A stretch of 64,000 nt of DNA from Prauserella marina. Lineage in GTDB: Bacteria > Actinomycetota > Actinomycetes > Mycobacteriales > Pseudonocardiaceae. The stretch lies in the NCBI RefSeq assembly GCF_002240355.1, contig NZ_CP016353.1, forward strand, positions 4,204,501 through 4,268,500. Reading direction: 5' to 3'. Positions 11,426 through 20,271 of this stretch are shown piece after piece (positions within the stretch are counted from its first letter, which is position 1; each line of letters starts with the position of its first letter). The translations under genes and the position numbers were made by a program. The notes under the pieces are model-generated. The model was not told the DNA's origin and searched no databases. It saw nothing but the letters and a program-made list of their open reading frames with translations.

Positions 11426-12174
11426 GCGGTCGTCCCTCCATCCGGAGTTCTTGCTTCGATACCCATCTGATCAATGGGTACGTGCGTTGTGCACGCGGCG
11501 TCACCGCGTGCGATGGTCGCCAGTCGCTGCACGTGTGTTCCGAGCAGCCTGGCGAATGCCTCGGTCTCCGCCTCGCAGAGCTGCGGGAACACAGCAGCGA
11601 CGTGGGCCACCGGGCAGTGGTGCTGGCAGAGTTGCTCGCCCGCGCCGACCTGACGGGTCGACGCAGCGTAACCCTCCCTGGTCAAAGCCGCGGCCAGGGC
11701 CCCGGCTCGCGAAGCCGGCTCCCCTTCACGGGTCACCGCCTCCTGGTAAGGCTCGACGAGTGCCGCGACGCGGCGCTCCGCGAACGCCCTCACCGCATCC
11801 TCGCCCGCGTGCTCGGCGAGGAACCGGACCGCGGCGACCGCGAGATCGTCGTATGCGTGGCCGAACCTCGCCCTGCCCTGCTCGGTGAGCAGGAAGAGCT
11901 TGGCAGGCCGTCCCCTGCCCCGTGGACCGCGACGCGGAGCTTCCCTTGTCTCCGCTTCGTTGTCGGCGAGCAGCACGTCGAGATGGCGACGCACAGCCGT
12001 CGGGCTGATGCCGAGTTGTTCGGCGACGGCCACGGCCGACATCGGCCCCTGTTCCAGCAGCAGTCTCGCGACTTCACTCCTGGTCCTGCCTTCGGCCGTC
12101 ACCTGGACAGGAACAGCTCCGGCAGCGGGCGGCTGCGCGCCACCGTGCTGGTCGAAGGAGTCCTGCTTTTTCAC
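11422..12174 (-). CDS. sufR: Fe-S-responsive repressor SufR
   Basis: A DeoR/ArsR-like winged-helix regulator of 250 residues that represses the suf operon when its Fe-S cluster is intact. The HTH spans about residues 30-70 ([19 protein letters not shown]). Four C-terminal cysteines, C183, C187, C200 and C228, provide cluster ligands. The frame is open to 12240, but GTG 12174 is preferred. A -10/-35 pair sits exactly where a leaderless transcript would need it, and a SufR-type inverted repeat overlaps this start. First gene of the operon, divergent from mptB as in mycobacteria. Confidence 0.92.
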   Translation of the reverse strand: MKKQDSFDQHGGAQPPAAGAVPVQVTAEGRTRSEVARLLLEQGPMSAVAVAEQLGISPTAVRRHLDVLLADNEAETREAPRRGPRGRGRPAKLFLLTEQGRARFGHAYDDLAVAAVRFLAEHAGEDAVRAFAERRVAALVEPYQEAVTREGEPASRAGALAAALTREGYAASTRQVGAGEQLCQHHCPVAHVAAVFPQLCEAETEAFARLLGTHVQRLATIARGDAACTTHVPIDQMGIEARTPDGGTTA

Positions 12175-12185
12175 AACATAAGTGT
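12171..12185 (-). promoter_or_regulatory. SufR-type operator, ACACT-N5-TGTGA
   Basis: Minus-strand ACACT-TATGT-TGTGA is a perfect 5+5 inverted repeat. From memory it matches the motif reported for mycobacterial SufR upstream of suf. It covers the downstream half of the -10 region and the start codon of sufR, so bound SufR would block initiation. Confidence 0.8.
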
Positions 12186-12209
12186 GTCGTATTTCGTCGG
12201 GGACGGCAA
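12181..12209 (-). promoter_or_regulatory. Promoter of the suf operon
   Basis: TTGCCG (12204-12209) and CACACT (12181-12186) are 17 nt apart, and the -10 ends 6 nt before GTG 12174. These are ideal distances for a leaderless transcript starting at the GTG. Confidence 0.6.
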
Positions 12210-12257
12210 AGAGGCACGAAAAGCGAGTGACCGGACTCACGCCGGGACGGTAGTCGT

Positions 12258-12263
12258 TACGCT
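12258..12263 (+). promoter_or_regulatory. -10 box of a leaderless promoter for mptB
   Basis: TACGCT is followed by 6 nt and then GTG 12270. No ribosome-binding site is present. The divergent suf promoter begins about 50 nt to the left, so both start sites share a short AT-enriched island. Confidence 0.6.
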
Positions 12264-12269
12264 GCGCGC

Positions 12270-13976
12270 GTGGCTTTGGGCAAGGGCGGAACGCAACAGC
12301 ACGACGGCGACACCAACGTCACCGGCACTGCCGGTGAGGTCGGCGAGGACAGCCGGAGTGCCGCCTCCGACGACCAGGTGGAGGCCGTTCCGCTCACGCG
12401 CTCACCCGCCCACCCCGGTGACGTCGAGCCGCTGAGCGGCGAGGAGACCAGGGCACTCAACGTCGTGCGCAGACTGGGGACGGTCGGCGCGCTGCTGCTG
12501 GCCTTCGGCTCGCTCGGCGCGGGCGCGGCGCCGATCCTCAACCCGGTGCTCGACATCCCCGTGCTGCGGCTGTTCGCGCGCATCCCGACCGTCTCGCTCG
12601 CGATCGCCTTCGCGGGCATGGGCATGATGGTGATCGCCTGGCTGCTGCTCGGCAGATTCGCCAGACCGGGAAGACAGCGACTGGCCAGCCAGGGCCAGCT
12701 GCACCGCACGCTCGCGATGTGGATCGCGCCGCTGCTGCTCATCCCGCCGATGTTCTCCCGCGACGTCTACAGCTACCTCGCGCAGAGCGAGATCGTCGTG
12801 CGCGGCATGGACCCCTATTCGATGGGGCCAGCGCAGGCGCTCGGGGTCGCCGATCCGCTCACCGCCGGTGTCTCGAACATGTGGCGGGACACACCCGCGC
12901 CCTACGGCCCGCTCTTCCTTGAGTTCGGGAGCTGGATCTCGGGCACGACCGGCAACAACGTCGCCATGGGCGTCCTGCTGATGCGCCTGCTCGCGCTCGT
13001 CGGCCTCGCGCTCGTGGTGTGGGCGCTGCCGAGGCTGGCCCAGCGCTTCGGCGTGCAGCCGAGCACCGCGCTGTGGCTCGGCGCGGTCAACCCGCTCGTG
13101 CTCTTCCACCTCGTCGCGGGTGCGCACAACGAGGCACTCGGCATCGGCCTGATGCTGGCGGGGCTCGAACTCGGCATCAGAAGACTCCCGATGCGAGTCA
13201 AGGGCGACGCTCCCCCGCCGCTTGCCAAGGGGGAACTGGCCTTCCTCGCGCTCGGCGCCGTGCTCATCGCGCTCGCGGCCATGATCAAGATCCACGCGAT
13301 CGTCGCGCTCGGCTTCTTCGGCGTGATGATCGCGAGACGCTGGTACGGCAAGCTCACCGACCTGTTGTGGGCGGCACTGACCATGCTCCTGATCATGGGT
13401 GCCGTCGCCGTCGCCGTTGCCTTCGGCACCGGGCTCGGCTTCGGCTGGATCGGCACGCTCGGCACGCCGGGCATGGTCTGGAGCTGGATCTCGCCCATCG
13501 CCGAACTCGGTCAGGTCGGCGGCATTCTCGGCATCGTGCTGGGACTCGGCAACCACACCGGTTCGGTGATCGCCATCCTCGGCATGCTCGGTTACGCCGT
13601 CGCGGGCGCGATCACCGTCAAGTTCCTGTGGGACAGCTTCCGCTGGCGGTACCGGCCCATCATCGGGCTCGGGGTGTCGCTCGGCGCCTTCATGATGCTG
13701 CACGTCGCGATGCAGCCGTGGTGGCTGCTGTGGGCGGTCATCCCACTCGCCGCATCGGCGGGGACCTCGCGGTTCCGGGCGGTCGCCACAGTGGTCAGCG
13801 CGGTGCTCGCGATGCTCATCCCGCCGACGGGCAGCACGTTCGACGGACGCTCCTTCATCCAGCACCAGGCATACCTCGCCGGCGCGATCGTGGTCGCGCT
13901 CGCCCTGTTCGTCATCTGGCGTACGGCTCCCATGCTGCTGCGCAGGGACATGACAGTGACGCCCTCGCCGAAGTGA
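12270..13976 (+). CDS. mptB: Polyprenol-phosphate-mannose-dependent alpha-1,6-mannosyltransferase, MptB-like
   Basis: A 568-residue GT-C glycosyltransferase with about twelve or more membrane segments after a hydrophilic N-terminus of about 60 residues. In mycobacteria and corynebacteria MptB starts the alpha-1,6-mannan core of lipomannan on the periplasmic side of the membrane. The first extracytoplasmic loop holds a PPMFSRDVYSYL segment whose Arg-Asp is the usual catalytic/metal motif of this clan. Its position next to divergent sufR equals Rv1459c. Acceptor specificity is inferred from synteny and family, not seen directly. Confidence 0.83.
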   Translation: MALGKGGTQQHDGDTNVTGTAGEVGEDSRSAASDDQVEAVPLTRSPAHPGDVEPLSGEETRALNVVRRLGTVGALLLAFGSLGAGAAPILNPVLDIPVLRLFARIPTVSLAIAFAGMGMMVIAWLLLGRFARPGRQRLASQGQLHRTLAMWIAPLLLIPPMFSRDVYSYLAQSEIVVRGMDPYSMGPAQALGVADPLTAGVSNMWRDTPAPYGPLFLEFGSWISGTTGNNVAMGVLLMRLLALVGLALVVWALPRLAQRFGVQPSTALWLGAVNPLVLFHLVAGAHNEALGIGLMLAGLELGIRRLPMRVKGDAPPPLAKGELAFLALGAVLIALAAMIKIHAIVALGFFGVMIARRWYGKLTDLLWAALTMLLIMGAVAVAVAFGTGLGFGWIGTLGTPGMVWSWISPIAELGQVGGILGIVLGLGNHTGSVIAILGMLGYAVAGAITVKFLWDSFRWRYRPIIGLGVSLGAFMMLHVAMQPWWLLWAVIPLAASAGTSRFRAVATVVSAVLAMLIPPTGSTFDGRSFIQHQAYLAGAIVVALALFVIWRTAPMLLRRDMTVTPSPK

Positions 13977-14006
13977 GCCCGGCTTCACGCCGTACTCTTG
14001 GTTGTC

Positions 14007-14933
14007 GTGAGTGCAGCAGCCGTCGAGATCACCGGGCTGGTGAAGCGCTTCGGATCAACGACCGCCGTCGATGGCCTCGACCTCAAGATGGCCCGAGGCA
14101 GCCTGCTTGCCCTGCTCGGCCCCAACGGCGCGGGAAAGACCACCACGGTCGAGATCTGCGAAGGCTTCCTCCGGCCCGACACCGGCACGGTCAGGGTCCT
14201 CGGTCTCGACCCGGTCAGTGACAGTGCCTCGCTGCGGCCGAGGATCGGCGTGATGCCACAGGGCGGCGGCGCCTACCCCGGTGTGCGGGCCGAGGAGATG
14301 CTGCGGCTGGTCGCCTCGTGTTCGGCCAACCCGCTCGACCCCGCCTGGCTGCTGGACGTACTGGGGCTCCAGTCGGCGAGGCGCACCCCGTTCAAACGGC
14401 TCTCCGGCGGGCAGCAACAACGACTCTCACTGGCCTGCGCGCTCGTCGGCAGGCCGGAACTGGTGTTCCTCGACGAACCGACGGCCGGGATGGACCCGCA
14501 GGCGCGGCGGCTCGTGTGGGAACTGCTCGGTGCCCTGCGCTCTGACGGAGTCAGCGTGCTGCTCACCACACATCTCATGGAGGAAGCCGAATCGCTTGCC
14601 GACGACGTCGTCATCGTCGACGGCGGCAGGCTCGTCGCCCAGGGAGCGCCGAGCGCGCTCACCGCGGAGCACGCGGAGGACGCCCAGCTCCGGTTCCGCG
14701 CGAGGGCCGGACTGAACACGGATCTGCTCGCCTCCGCGCTGCCGGAGGGATACCTGGTGCGGGAATCCACCCCCGGCGCCTACCGCGTGTGCGGCGTCGT
14801 CGACCCGCAGGTGGTCTCCACGGTCACCGCGTGGTGCGCGCAGCAGGGCGTGCTGGCCGAGGAACTGCACGTCGGAAGACGCGACCTCGAAGAGGTCTTC
14901 CTGGAACTCACCGGCAAGGAGCTGCGGGCGTGA
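14007..14933 (+). CDS. ABC transporter ATP-binding protein (drug/polymer exporter type)
   Basis: A nucleotide-binding subunit of about 308 residues. It has Walker A (GPNGAGKTT, near residue 37), a LSGGQQQRLSLA signature, Walker B ending VFLDEPTAGMD, and the H-loop in TTHLMEEAE. The C-terminal extension (220-308) is typical of the CcmA/DrrA subfamily. The GTG at 14007 is preferred over TTG 13998; TACTCT at 13992-13997 may be its -10 box. The stop overlaps the permease start by 4 bp. Equivalent in position to Rv1458c. The substrate is unknown. Confidence 0.92.
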   Translation: MSAAAVEITGLVKRFGSTTAVDGLDLKMARGSLLALLGPNGAGKTTTVEICEGFLRPDTGTVRVLGLDPVSDSASLRPRIGVMPQGGGAYPGVRAEEMLRLVASCSANPLDPAWLLDVLGLQSARRTPFKRLSGGQQQRLSLACALVGRPELVFLDEPTAGMDPQARRLVWELLGALRSDGVSVLLTTHLMEEAESLADDVVIVDGGRLVAQGAPSALTAEHAEDAQLRFRARAGLNTDLLASALPEGYLVRESTPGAYRVCGVVDPQVVSTVTAWCAQQGVLAEELHVGRRDLEEVFLELTGKELRA

Positions 14934-15727
14934 CGGCGACGGAAAGCAGGTTCGCGCCCGGCATCTTCACGCCCGATCCCGGGCCGGGGAAGCTCGGCAC
15001 GATGCTGCTGACCCACGCCAGGATCGAGACGAGACTCACCCTCAGGCACGGCGAGCAGATCCTGCTGACGCTGCTCATTCCCCTCGTGCTGCTCGTCGGT
15101 CTCAGCCTGCTGGACATCCTGCCCACGGGCGACATCGGCGACATGTCCAAAGTGGACTGGGTGACCCCGCGCATATTCGCGCTCGCCGTCATGTCGTCGG
15201 CGTTCACCGGACAGGCCATCGCGCTCGGTTTCGATCGCAGGTACGGCGTGCTCAAACGGCTCTCCGCGACGGCACTCCCCCGCTGGCTGCTCGTCGCAGG
15301 GCGACTGGTCGCCGCGCTCGTCATCGTCGCGCTCCAGGTGCTCGTGCTCGGCACCGTCGCCGCCCTGCTCGGCTGGACGCCGTCGGGAGCCGGTATCGCC
15401 TTCGCCATCGTGTTCCTGCTGGCGGGGACGCTGGCCTTCGGCGCACTCGGCGTACTGCTCGGCGGATCACTGCGCGCGGAGGCGGTACTGGCGCTGGCCA
15501 ACATCGTCTGGTTCGTGCTGCTGCTCGCGGGCGGCATTCTCATGGCACCGGCCACCCTGCCGGGCGTACTCGGCGACATCGTCGTGCTGCTGCCCTCGGG
15601 CGCGCTCGCCGAGGGGCTGCGAGCCGCGCTCACCGAGGGCACCCTGCTGTGGGGACCGGTGGTCACGCTCATCGCGTGGGCCGCCGTCGCGGGCGCGATC
15701 GCCACGAGGACGACGAAGCTCACGTAG
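14930..15727 (+). CDS. ABC-2 type transporter permease
   Basis: A 265-residue membrane subunit with about six hydrophobic segments after a cytoplasmic N-terminus of about 45 residues. The AIALGFDRRYGVLKRLSATALPR stretch near residue 100 is the coupling region typical of ABC-2 exporters. The GTG start overlaps the upstream ATPase stop (GTGA), so the two are coupled and form one exporter. Position equals Rv1457c. What it moves cannot be read from the sequence. Confidence 0.88.
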   Translation: MTATESRFAPGIFTPDPGPGKLGTMLLTHARIETRLTLRHGEQILLTLLIPLVLLVGLSLLDILPTGDIGDMSKVDWVTPRIFALAVMSSAFTGQAIALGFDRRYGVLKRLSATALPRWLLVAGRLVAALVIVALQVLVLGTVAALLGWTPSGAGIAFAIVFLLAGTLAFGALGVLLGGSLRAEAVLALANIVWFVLLLAGGILMAPATLPGVLGDIVVLLPSGALAEGLRAALTEGTLLWGPVVTLIAWAAVAGAIATRTTKLT

Positions 15728-15784
15728 CGGCCGCGAGCGGAGCCCGCACGCCAACCCAGCACGGATGCCGCCACGCCCGCCATC

Positions 15785-15790
15785 TACTAT
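15785..15790 (+). promoter_or_regulatory. -10 box of a probable leaderless promoter for ctaA
   Basis: TACTAT followed by 8 nt and GTG 15799. No Shine-Dalgarno sequence intervenes. Confidence 0.5.
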
Positions 15791-15798
15791 TCACTGTC

Positions 15799-16776
15799 GT
15801 GGAGTGGTTGTCTTCGCTCGTAGCGCGCCTGCCCTACCCCTCGCGGACGATGCAGCGTGCATTCGCCATCGCCGCGATCGTGGCACAGGGCGGGATCGGC
15901 GTCACCGGCTCGATCGTGCGCGTGACCGGCTCCGGCCTTGGCTGCCCTACCTGGCCGCAGTGCTTTTCCGGCAGCATGTTCCCCGTCGAGCACCCCGAAT
16001 ACGAGACGCTCACCCAGTGGATCGAGTTCGGCAACCGGCTACTGACCGGAGTCGTCGGCATCGTCGCGGCACTGTGCGTGCTCGCCGCGTGGCGCATCCA
16101 GATCGAGTACCCGAACCGCAAGCGGCTCGTGAAGCTCGCGTGGACGATGCCGGGCGGTGTTCTCGCGCAGGCACTGATCGGCGGCGTCACGGTGCTCACC
16201 GGGCTGCTGTGGTGGACGGTCGCCGTCCACTTCCTCGCCTCCGCCGTCCTGGTGTGGCTCGCCGTGCTGCTGCTGCACGCGTTCAACGAGGGCGACGAGC
16301 CGCCGCGCTGGAAGGTCGGCCAGGCCGACCGGAACCTGCTGACGATGCTGGTCGTCGCCATGGGCGCGCTGCTGGCGGCCGGTACCACCGTCACCGGAGC
16401 GGGACCGCACGGCGGGGACCCCGATACGCCCCGGCTCGACGCCCCCATCGAAACCCTGACCTTCGTCCACGGCGCGCTGCTCGCGGTCTACCTGATCGTG
16501 CTCGCCGTACTCGGGCTGCGCTGGATACGCCTCGGCGCCAGCGCGGCGCTGTGGCGGCGTTACACGGTCGTGTGGGCCGTGGCGCTGGCCCAGGGCGCGC
16601 TGGGCAGCGTGCAGACGGCTCTGGGAGTGCCGGAGTCGCTGGTGTCCTTCCACGTGCTCGGCTCGGCGCTCGTCATCATCGCCACCGCTTCGCTCTGGTG
16701 CGCGGCCCGGGAAAGAGGCCCCGTCATCAGTCACACCCGTCGCGAGAACAAACCCGAGGTCGTCGCCGCCGAATAG
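15799..16776 (+). CDS. ctaA: Heme A synthase (COX15/CtaA family)
   Basis: A 325-residue membrane enzyme that oxidises the heme O methyl group to give heme A for cytochrome c oxidase. It has eight predicted helices in two four-helix repeats. His residues sit in the expected helices: VHFLASAVLVW, TFVHGALLAVY and SFHVLGSALV. The GSGLGCPTWPQCF loop holds the conserved cysteine pair. GTG 15799 is chosen because the -10 box is upstream and homology begins just after it; the frame is open further upstream. Works with ctaB at 26357-27337, which supplies heme O. Position equals Rv1456c. Confidence 0.92.
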   Translation: MEWLSSLVARLPYPSRTMQRAFAIAAIVAQGGIGVTGSIVRVTGSGLGCPTWPQCFSGSMFPVEHPEYETLTQWIEFGNRLLTGVVGIVAALCVLAAWRIQIEYPNRKRLVKLAWTMPGGVLAQALIGGVTVLTGLLWWTVAVHFLASAVLVWLAVLLLHAFNEGDEPPRWKVGQADRNLLTMLVVAMGALLAAGTTVTGAGPHGGDPDTPRLDAPIETLTFVHGALLAVYLIVLAVLGLRWIRLGASAALWRRYTVVWAVALAQGALGSVQTALGVPESLVSFHVLGSALVIIATASLWCAARERGPVISHTRRENKPEVVAAE

Positions 16777-16919
16777 CCGCGAACCCCGGACAACGGCACG
16801 ACCGTCCTCATCCGCGGACGGGGTGAATGCCTGCTCGCGCCGCTACGCTGAGCGGGTCCGGAAGTTTGTCCGAGTACCGATCCATCCGCTCCCCACCCGA
16901 TGCGAGGTCGCACCGAACC

Positions 16920-17867
16920 ATGAGCAGCACCGCTAGCGTGTCAGGAACCAAAGCCCCGCCGAAGCCGATGATCGGCCATGAGCGCTCCACCGGTCAGATG
17001 ATCGTGCTCAAGGCGTTCTTGCTGATTCCGTTCGTTGCCTTGGTGGCGGCCGTTCCCTTCGCCTGGGGCTGGGGACTGAGCTGGGTCGACATCGGGCTCG
17101 CCGCGTTCTTCTACACGGCGGGAACCCTGGGCGTCACCGTCGGCTACCACCGTTACTTCACCCACGGCGCCTTCAAGACCGGAAGGCCACTGCGGATCGC
17201 GCTCGCCATCGCGGGCGGCTTCGCCGTGCAGGGTTCGGTGATTTTCTGGGTGGCCAGTCACCGTCGTCACCACGCCTTCGCCGACCGCGAGGGCGATCCG
17301 CACTCGCCGTGGCTGTTCGGCACCTCGCCCATGGCGCTCGCGCGTGGCTTCTGGCACGCGCACATGGGCTGGATGTTCCGCCGTGAGGTCACCAACTACG
17401 AGCGGTTCGCTCCCGATCTGGTCTCCGACAACGACCTGCGCATCGTCAACAGGTATTTCTGGCTGTGGATCACGTTGAGCCTGGCGCTGCCCGCGCTGCT
17501 CGGCGGCCTGCTGACCTGGTCGCTGTGGGGCGCGGTCACCGCGTTCTTCTGGGCCGGGCTCGTCCGCATCGCCTTCTCGCACCACGTCACCTGGTCGGTC
17601 AACTCGATCTGCCACATGGTGGGCGACCGGCCGTTCGCCAGCAGGGACAAGGCGGCCAACTTCTGGCCGCTCGCGATCCTGTCGATGGGTGAGTCCTGGC
17701 ACAACTCGCACCACGCCGACCCGACCTGCGCCAGGCACGGTGTGCTGCGCGGGCAGGTAGACATCTCGGCGAGGCTCATCTGGTTCTTCGAGAAGGTCGG
17801 CTGGGCACACAACGTGCGCTGGCCGAAGCCGGAGCGGATCGCGGCGAAGCGAGCGGCAGCGGCCTGA
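16920..17867 (+). CDS. Acyl-CoA (delta-9 type) fatty acid desaturase
   Basis: A 315-residue membrane di-iron desaturase that introduces a cis double bond into acyl chains. The three His boxes are present: HRYFTH, HRRHH, and HNSHH near the C-terminus in a GESWHNSHHADP context. About four transmembrane segments lie in two pairs. The frame is open to 16827, but ATG 16920 is preferred. A TACGCT box at 16844-16849 would give a 64-nt leader. It ends before a hairpin shared with the convergent gene. Resembles the DesA3 class; regiospecificity is inferred. Confidence 0.9.
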   Translation: MSSTASVSGTKAPPKPMIGHERSTGQMIVLKAFLLIPFVALVAAVPFAWGWGLSWVDIGLAAFFYTAGTLGVTVGYHRYFTHGAFKTGRPLRIALAIAGGFAVQGSVIFWVASHRRHHAFADREGDPHSPWLFGTSPMALARGFWHAHMGWMFRREVTNYERFAPDLVSDNDLRIVNRYFWLWITLSLALPALLGGLLTWSLWGAVTAFFWAGLVRIAFSHHVTWSVNSICHMVGDRPFASRDKAANFWPLAILSMGESWHNSHHADPTCARHGVLRGQVDISARLIWFFEKVGWAHNVRWPKPERIAAKRAAAA

Positions 17868-17877
17868 GGTTCGCGAA

Positions 17878-17904
17878 GGGCGGTCCCGCCGGTCGGGGCC
17901 GCCC
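17878..17904. terminator. Hairpin between convergent desaturase and 17922-18257 genes
   Basis: GGGCGGTCCCG (17878-17888) pairs with CGGGGCCGCCC (17894-17904): 11 bp with one G-T pair and a 5-nt loop. Suitable as a bidirectional terminator. Confidence 0.65.
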
Positions 17905-17921
17905 GGAAAACTCTCCGGATC

Positions 17922-18257
17922 TCAGCGCTTGGCGAGCGGGCCAGCCATCTTGCGCCGGTGCGCGGCGCCGATGGACGTGGAGTTGACGGTGTCCGCGTCC
18001 CAGGTGGCCGCTTCGAGGTCGTCGACGGCCTCGACGAGCGCGGCACCGGTTTCCTCGCTGGGCACGACGACATCGCCGAGCGCGCCGTCGGCACCGACGA
18101 GCACGACCCTGGCTCCGGCCCTTCCGATGCGCTCGACGACCGCGCGTGAGGGCTTGCCGTGTTCGGCGACGAACGCTCGGGCCGCGGCCAGTTGTGCCCG
18201 CGACGGCGCGGTGTCTGTGCTGTCCTTGGCGTCCTGGGTGTTCTCGGTGTCGGCCAC
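17922..18257 (-). CDS. Small conserved actinobacterial protein of unknown function
   Basis: 111 residues, hydrophilic, no membrane segment. The first 20 residues are acidic and Thr/Asp-rich. The rest looks like a small alpha/beta domain (RAGARVVLVGADGALGDVVVPS) ending in a basic tail (HRRKMAGPLAKR). I do not recognise a named family. Codon use is like that of its neighbours. It starts 4 nt after the stop of the upstream PAP2-fusion gene, so the two are probably cotranscribed. Confidence 0.75.
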   Translation of the reverse strand: MADTENTQDAKDSTDTAPSRAQLAAARAFVAEHGKPSRAVVERIGRAGARVVLVGADGALGDVVVPSEETGAALVEAVDDLEAATWDADTVNSTSIGAAHRRKMAGPLAKR

Positions 18258-18261
18258 GGCG

Positions 18262-20211
18262 TCAGTCTAGGCGCAGCTCGTCGAGCACGGCGCGGAGCTC
18301 CTTGAGGAAGCGCTCCACGTCGTCGACGGCACCAGGGTCCGCCGTCACCGAGAGACCGCCTGAGGTGAGACCGATCGCCACGGCCGCCCCCGGCGCGCGC
18401 GGCACGACCGGAAAGACCGCCTTCACCGCGAGCCCGGCGTACCACGTTCCGGCAGGGTCGGTGAGACCGGTGAGATCGGTGACCGTGGCGAAGCCGTAAG
18501 GGCCAGCGTGCCGCGAAGGCCATCCCCCGTAGCGCAGCAGGGCAAGGCCCTGCCACCTGCCGGGTATCAGCCAGGTCAGGCGCACCAGCCACGCTGCCGC
18601 GACGGCGCGCCGGAACAGCACGGCCTCGGCCGTGGCCGCTCTCGCCAGCCGCCCTGCTTCCGGCAGGTCGCCGAGCGGCACCTCGATCAGTACGGCACCG
18701 GGTGCCCGTTGTCGTGGCACGGATACCCGAACCGCGTCAGGCAGCGGCGCGGGCGCGGTCCTGCGGATCGCGGCGGCCACCGCGCACGCCAGCACCGTGG
18801 CGACCTCGGTTCCGTGCGCCCGTGCAAGGTCCCTCACCGTCGCCGCGCTCATGCCGACCGCGCTGAACCGGGGCGGGCGGGCACGCGCACCGCGCGCGTC
18901 CGGCCGGTCCGCGGCGAGCTGGGCGATGCCCGTGAACACCCCTTTCGGCGCCGTCAGCCGGTCGGCAACGGCCTCTCGGGGTGCGTGACCTCCGGAGAGC
19001 GCGGCCACCAGCGTGGCGACCTCACGGGGACCGGCGAGCGCGGGATGCGTGAGTACCACGAGCGCGGTGATGCCGGTGTCCAGTCCGGTGACGACGGCGA
19101 CCCGCCACAGCGGGCGGTCCCTCGGCAGCGGCTCGGCCGTCAGTTCGGCGACCAGCCGGTGCAGCGCGGCGATACCGCCGTCGCGTTCCCCATGCCCCGC
19201 GAGGTCGAATCCGGGTACATGCCAGCGCCAGTCCGGATTCGCGTGCGAGGCCCAGCGCGCCCGGGCGAACGGGCCCGTCGCGACGCGGCACGCGAGCCTC
19301 GGCAGCGTGGGCAGCACGCCCGCGATCCTCGCCACGAGGTCCCCCGGTGCCGGTGGTTTTCCTTCCCCACCAAGCAGGACGAGCTGCCCGTTGTGTTGCG
19401 GCGAGCCGGGGGTGTCGACGCGCAGCGCCGCGAGTTCCGCCGCGCTGAGCCGTTCGCGCCGTGGTCTTCCAGCGCTCGCGACCGCGAACCACACCACGAC
19501 GACGGCGCCGAGCGCGTCGAGCCAGTAGTGATTGCCGGTCACGATGATCACCGCGAACGTCACCGCCACGTGGAAAGCGCTCGCGAGCTGGACGAGCCTG
19601 CCGCCGGACAGCCTCGCGAGCACCACCGACACCCACAGCGCCCAGCCGATGTGCAACGACGGCATCGCGGCGAACTGGTTGGCACCGTCGACCATGGGCG
19701 AGCCCCACGAACCCCACGTCCCGCCGAGCCGCACGGTGTCGACGAAACCCGCGCCGGGCAGCATCCTCGGCGGCGCGACCGGAAAGACCCAGAAACACGC
19801 GACGGCTACGAGATTCATGACCACGAACGAGTTGCGAACCCACCGGTACTCCCCCGGGCGCCGCCACAACACCCAGACGAGCAACACCAGTGTCGTCGCG
19901 ATGTAGGTGAAGGCGTACTCGTAGTTCGCCGCCACGCGCAGCCAGCCCTGCTCGGCGAGCCACAGGTTGGCAGACAGTTCGAAGTCGAGCCCCAGCGCAC
20001 GTTCCACGGCGAGAAGGCCCTCGCCATTGGCCATCGCCCTGCGGGTGTTGTCCGCGATCGGGAACGTCTTGCCGAGCAGGTAGACGCCGAAGAGGGCGAG
20101 GCCGAACAGGATCTCAAGCCACCACCGCGGCCGCTGCCGTCCGGTGGTGGCGCCGACCGTCAGCGGAGTGTCACTCGCGGACGCTGGCGTGAGCACAATC
20201 CCGTATACCAC
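18262..20211 (-). CDS. PAP2 phosphatase / WS-DGAT-like acyltransferase fusion
   Basis: 649 residues in two parts. Residues 30-245 are a six-helix PAP2 domain of the inositol-phosphoceramide-synthase type, with PSLH (184-187) and GNHYWLD (catalytic H228, D232). Residues 265-649 resemble wax-ester-synthase/diacylglycerol acyltransferases: RDRPLWR near 364-370, and a WSD1_C-like end (VTDLTG, then PVVPRAPGAAVAIGL). The usual HHxxxDG motif is T388-H389-P-A-L-A393-G: the second His remains but the first His and the Asp are lost. The arrangement suggests making diacylglycerol and acylating it, or a sensor/structural use of the second domain. Start is GTG 20211; GTG 20196 is possible. Confidence 0.75.
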   Translation of the reverse strand: MVYGIVLTPASASDTPLTVGATTGRQRPRWWLEILFGLALFGVYLLGKTFPIADNTRRAMANGEGLLAVERALGLDFELSANLWLAEQGWLRVAANYEYAFTYIATTLVLLVWVLWRRPGEYRWVRNSFVVMNLVAVACFWVFPVAPPRMLPGAGFVDTVRLGGTWGSWGSPMVDGANQFAAMPSLHIGWALWVSVVLARLSGGRLVQLASAFHVAVTFAVIIVTGNHYWLDALGAVVVVWFAVASAGRPRRERLSAAELAALRVDTPGSPQHNGQLVLLGGEGKPPAPGDLVARIAGVLPTLPRLACRVATGPFARARWASHANPDWRWHVPGFDLAGHGERDGGIAALHRLVAELTAEPLPRDRPLWRVAVVTGLDTGITALVVLTHPALAGPREVATLVAALSGGHAPREAVADRLTAPKGVFTGIAQLAADRPDARGARARPPRFSAVGMSAATVRDLARAHGTEVATVLACAVAAAIRRTAPAPLPDAVRVSVPRQRAPGAVLIEVPLGDLPEAGRLARAATAEAVLFRRAVAAAWLVRLTWLIPGRWQGLALLRYGGWPSRHAGPYGFATVTDLTGLTDPAGTWYAGLAVKAVFPVVPRAPGAAVAIGLTSGGLSVTADPGAVDDVERFLKELRAVLDELRLD

Positions 20212-20271
20212 GGGTTACCTGGCTCCTGCGCGGTGAAGCGGCGCGCGGTGTTGTGGCCAGGTGCGCGCCGG

